Shown here: positions 61,077 through 64,000 of the stretch, one piece after another
How positions within the stretch are numbered: position 1 is the first letter of the stretch
Layout: each line of letters begins with the position of its first letter
Assembly (NCBI RefSeq): GCF_002443295.1
Contig: NZ_BAOS01000038.1
Span: 30,700 to 94,699, forward strand
DNA length: 64,000 nucleotides
Direction: 5' to 3'
DNA from: Candidatus Scalindua japonica
GTDB lineage: Bacteria > Planctomycetota > Brocadiia > Brocadiales > Scalinduaceae
Position numbers and translations under genes: made by a program
The notes under the pieces: model-generated
The model's input: only the letters and a program-made list of their open reading frames with translations
The model's database searches: none
Told to the model about the DNA's origin: nothing

Positions 61077-62006
61077 ATGTTGAAAAATAGATTTGTACTA
61101 TATTTTGTCCTTTCAATTATGTTTGTCTTTCCATTTATGAAGAACGCGCATGCGGACAAAAAGCTCAAAGTTGTTGCTACCCTTGAATTTCTGGCGGATT
61201 GGGCAAAGGAAATCGGACAGGAACATGTGGATGTTGATTTTGTTCATGACAGCAGATTAGATGTACATTACTTTCAACCAAGACCGGCTCATGTCTTACT
61301 TTGTACGAGAGCCGACATGGTTATTATTGGAGGGCTTGATTTAGATGTGTGGATGCAGGCACTACTTGATGCTTCGAGAAATCGCAAAATACAGTATGGC
61401 AGAGAGGGGTATGTGGATGCATCCTTTGGGATTACAAAAGTTCTTCAAAAACCTATAGGTCGTGTTGATATGGCAATGGGAGATGTGCATCCTTTCGGTA
61501 ATCCCCATTATTTCCATAACATGGATAATGTTGGTGTAGTACTTGAAAATATCGTTACGGGACTTTCGAACAATGATCCTGACAATGCTGATATTTATCG
61601 AAAGAATAAGGAGAAGTATTGGAATGAAGTTCAGACAACATTTAAGAAGCTCAAGGAATTCATGAAGCCCTTCAGAGGCACAAAGGTAATTACTTACCAC
61701 CAGAGTTGGGAATATTTTGCAGAAGAGTTTGGTTTAGAAATTCTAGATTATGTTGAGCCAAAACCTGGCCTTCCTGCAACACCTAAACATACCAAAGAAT
61801 TAATAGAGATCATCAATCAGCATCAGATAAAGATAATTTTGAAGGAACCATATTATCCGAAGAGACCCGTAAAAAAATTGATGAAAAAAACAGGAGTAAA
61901 AGTGGTAGAGTTGGTAAATTATCCCGGTGGTCGTAAAAAGGCACGTACCTATCTACAAAATCTTGAGGCAAATATTAATGATCTGATTCAGGCGATAGGG
62001 GGTTAA
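61077..62006 (+). CDS. znuA: Zinc/manganese ABC transporter substrate-binding protein
   Basis: A 309-residue cluster A-I binding protein: signal peptide (FVLSIMFVFPFMKNAHA), LKVVATLEFLADWAKEIG, and metal-ligand positions at DVHYFQPRP (His), GDVHPFGNPHYF (His), TYHQSWEYF (His) and a C-terminal acidic/Pro KEPYYPKRP segment where the family usually has Glu or Asp. There is no His-rich loop of the kind found in Zn-specific ZnuA, so Mn or Fe remain possible. AAAGGAG lies 7 bp before the ATG. ZnuC and ZnuB follow. Confidence 0.85.
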   Translation: MLKNRFVLYFVLSIMFVFPFMKNAHADKKLKVVATLEFLADWAKEIGQEHVDVDFVHDSRLDVHYFQPRPAHVLLCTRADMVIIGGLDLDVWMQALLDASRNRKIQYGREGYVDASFGITKVLQKPIGRVDMAMGDVHPFGNPHYFHNMDNVGVVLENIVTGLSNNDPDNADIYRKNKEKYWNEVQTTFKKLKEFMKPFRGTKVITYHQSWEYFAEEFGLEILDYVEPKPGLPATPKHTKELIEIINQHQIKIILKEPYYPKRPVKKLMKKTGVKVVELVNYPGGRKKARTYLQNLEANINDLIQAIGG

Positions 62007-62255
62007 CTGCAATCTAACTTTTTTAAAGGGGCAAACTGCTCAGTTCTTCCAACAGACGGGCATTTGTCCCTATATTAACCTTTTTCGCAAGAATGGCCGG
62101 TAAAAAACGGCATGTCTCATTATTTGGATTATTCAGGTTGAATTTTGTGTTAATATTCACTAATTTAACACATTCTTTGAGCTAAAATATCTCTCATATG
62201 TTATTATATTTGCCATAAATCTATAAAAACACTATTCATTTTATTGGCGGTTCAA

Positions 62256-63053
62256 ATGGGGAAAAAACAGAAAGAAAAGAATAGCTTGAAAACTGCAAAC
62301 CAGTCTTTGATAAATTTTAAAGGCGTATATCTCGGTTATGGAAAGAAGTGTATCCTGGAAAATCTGAATTTTGATATTCATTCTAATGACTTTCTCGGGA
62401 TTATAGGACCAAACGGGTCCGGTAAAACAACCCTGCTGAGAGGCATTCTCGGTCTTATAAAACCAGCATCGGGTACTATTACATCTAAGTCTGATCATAT
62501 TAGATTTGGTTATGTCATTCAACGTCAGTTTGTAGATGAAGTATTTCCACTTACTGCAAGAGAGATTGTTTCCATGGGGAGATATAGAAAAATAAGGCTG
62601 GGAAGCAGGCTTAGTAAAGTGGATTGGGAGTATGTTAACCATGCATTAGAGATAGCAGGGGTTAATTCCATTGCTCATCAAACATATCGTAGCCTATCCG
62701 GTGGGCAGAAACAGCGTGTTCTTATTGCCCGTGCGCTTGCAAGCGAGGCAAATATTTTAATACTGGATGAGCCTACTAACGATATGGATATTAAGGGTGA
62801 AACTCAAATCATGGAATTAATTAAAAAGATTCATTCTGAGCAAAATGTAACCGTAGTAATCGTCAGTCATCTTTTACACAACATTATCAACTATGTGAAG
62901 AGACTTGCTTTTATAACAAAGGATAAATTTTATATTCATCCAATTCAAGAAGCTATTAAGAACAAATATCTTTCAGAAGTTTTTGATAGCCATGTCAAGG
63001 TGGGTGAGGTATCAGGAAAAAAGGTGGTTATCTCTAATGGATTTACTGACTGA
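62256..63053 (+). CDS. znuC: Zinc/manganese ABC transporter ATPase
   Basis: The frame could open at TTG 62244, but I take the ATG at 62256 (265 residues). The ABC motifs are complete: Walker A GPNGSGKTTLLRG, Q-loop VIQRQF, signature LSGGQKQRVLIARALA, Walker B ILILDEPTNDMD and the switch His in VSHLLH. It energises import through the adjacent permease. It is separated from znuA by 249 bp without a gene, so it may have its own promoter. It overlaps znuB by 17 bp. Confidence 0.92.
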   Translation: MGKKQKEKNSLKTANQSLINFKGVYLGYGKKCILENLNFDIHSNDFLGIIGPNGSGKTTLLRGILGLIKPASGTITSKSDHIRFGYVIQRQFVDEVFPLTAREIVSMGRYRKIRLGSRLSKVDWEYVNHALEIAGVNSIAHQTYRSLSGGQKQRVLIARALASEANILILDEPTNDMDIKGETQIMELIKKIHSEQNVTVVIVSHLLHNIINYVKRLAFITKDKFYIHPIQEAIKNKYLSEVFDSHVKVGEVSGKKVVISNGFTD

Positions 63054-63870
63054 AATTTTTAGTGAACGATTTATTCAGGTAGGATTAGCTGCAAGTATTA
63101 TTTTGGGCGGTATATGTGCATACCTCGGGGTATACCTGATCTTGAAAAGGATTGTTTTCGTAGGCGCTGCTCTTTCACAGATAGCTGCCGTTGGTGTGGT
63201 AATAGGGCATATGATTGGACATAAAATAGGCCTTAATTTTGAGGCATTGGCATTTCTTTTTTCTATACTGGGAGTGTTATTTTTCTGGCTTCCTGTTTCC
63301 GGCGGTTCTATCACAAGAGAGAGTCTGATTGGGTTTTCCTACATCTTTGCTTCCGCCCTTTCTATCCTTATCATTGCGAAAGATCCTCTTGCTGAAGTAG
63401 AAAATCTGGATCTGTTTTCAGGCAATATTCTTTTTGTAAGCGATTTTGATCTGCTGTTAATCTCTATTATCTCAGGAATTATTTTTATCATTCACATGAT
63501 TTTCCGAAAAGAGTTCATCTTTGTCTCTTTTGATCAAACCACGGCACAGACTTTAAATATCCCCGCGCGTTTCTATGATTTCCTCATTTATTTTACATTG
63601 GGAATTGCTATTTCAGTGGGTATTCGATCTGCAGGCATGCTCTTCATTTTCTCATCACTTGTCATTCCAGCAATGACTGGCTTGATTCTCTTTCAACGGT
63701 TGAAGTGGATTTTTCTTGCTTCTGTCTTATCTATATGGTTTTCATCTATTATTGGTATAGTAGTTTCATATTGGTTTGATTTCCCAACCGGGCCAGCCAT
63801 TTCTGTTACTAATGCATTAATTCTCCTTATCTGTCTCTGTATCAAACGATTCCTGTTCAGGAGTACCTGA
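63037..63870 (+). CDS. znuB: Zinc/manganese ABC transporter permease (ABC-3 family)
   Basis: The frame opens at 62983, but the ATG at 63037 is preceded by AAAGGTGG and gives the usual 277-residue length and an N-terminus just before the first helix. There are about eight membrane helices, with family motifs such as GAALSQIAAVGVVIG (after helix 2), GLNFEALAFLFSILG and FSSLVIPAMTGLIL. It overlaps znuC by 17 bp, so translation is coupled. Confidence 0.9.
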   Translation: MDLLTEIFSERFIQVGLAASIILGGICAYLGVYLILKRIVFVGAALSQIAAVGVVIGHMIGHKIGLNFEALAFLFSILGVLFFWLPVSGGSITRESLIGFSYIFASALSILIIAKDPLAEVENLDLFSGNILFVSDFDLLLISIISGIIFIIHMIFRKEFIFVSFDQTTAQTLNIPARFYDFLIYFTLGIAISVGIRSAGMLFIFSSLVIPAMTGLILFQRLKWIFLASVLSIWFSSIIGIVVSYWFDFPTGPAISVTNALILLICLCIKRFLFRST

Positions 63871-64000
63871 TAGTGTCTGGCCAAAAAGTTTAATTTGAAA
63901 AACATGATTTTCAAAAATAGGGAGCGAGTTTTAAATCTTTATTTTGTTCTTAAAAGTATGGATTAATCAAATGAATTAACAGAAAAACTTGATCGGTATT
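63871..64000. other. Right edge, no gene seen
   Basis: 130 bp of AT-rich sequence after znuB with a small dyad (TTGAAAA/TTTTCAA near 63895-63917). No open frame or known site. Confidence 0.5.

Noticed and set aside
1..64000. tRNA, rRNA or other stable RNA genes
   Set aside because: I looked for T-loop-like GTTCGANTC words with matching stems and for conserved rRNA stretches in the intergenic regions and found none I could support. A covariance search was not possible here.

Overview
The window looks like a chromosomal contig from an anaerobic ammonium-oxidising (anammox) planctomycete, most likely a 'Candidatus Scalindua'-type member of the Brocadiales. The main evidence is a gene at 29698-31425 (minus) for an octahaem protein with the sequence hallmarks of anammox hydrazine dehydrogenase. 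The AT-rich coding style, the Gram-negative envelope genes (LptF/G, secretin, beta-barrels) and the many decayed insertion sequences agree with this. The genus is an inference; no rRNA or other marker is present.

Layout. 1-8.3 kb is a surface/exported-protein block: the 3' end of a repeat-rich adhesin with a self-cleaving S74 chaperone domain, two FecR-domain proteins, an alginate-export-like porin, a small exported protein and a nidogen/BACON secreted protein. 8.3-10.2 kb is an IS4-family element with a broken transposase and odd ends. 10.2-18.1 kb holds a DUF362 protein, a CusB/CusA heavy-metal RND pump with extra metal-binding modules, and a DCC-family protein. 18.8-24.4 kb is the most unusual part: an array of small gene cassettes separated by attC-like recombination sites with no integron integrase in the window (a CALIN). 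Cassette genes are an exported hypothetical, two PIN toxin/antitoxin-like pairs in toxin-first order, a TIR/DUF4062-like protein with TPR-like repeats, and a HEPN protein. An IS91-family remnant sits inside the array.

24.6-41 kb is mostly housekeeping: a decayed RelB/RelE-like pair, a GC-richer spermidine-synthase-like protein, a cysteine desulfurase fused to a DsrC/TusE-like domain, DUF169, folD, hydrazine dehydrogenase, a divergent SorC-family regulator, folK, an LptF/LptG permease, and a DUF2760-Hsp70-Hsp70 operon. 41.1-41.9 kb is a dead REP-associated transposase. 42.1-54.4 kb is an MSHA-like type IV pilus operon (pilin, MshE, MshG, pilin, then MshI-J-K-L-M-N-like genes), in which the MshN-like gene is split at a run of eight A. 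54.6-55.0 kb is a dead L-2-hydroxyglutarate oxidase remnant. 55.1-64 kb contains a dihaem lipoprotein, a beta-barrel protein and a zinc/manganese uptake locus: ZnuA, ZnuC and ZnuB, a probable porin, three His/Cys-rich exported proteins and a truncated extra ZnuB.

How the parts fit: hydrazine dehydrogenase gives the energy-metabolism context and has a possible dedicated regulator next door. The pilus, adhesin and FecR/porin genes suggest a surface-attached life style. The Cus and Znu loci handle metals in a cell with a very high haem and metal demand. The cassette array is the obvious accessory region, with toxin-like and defence-like cargo.
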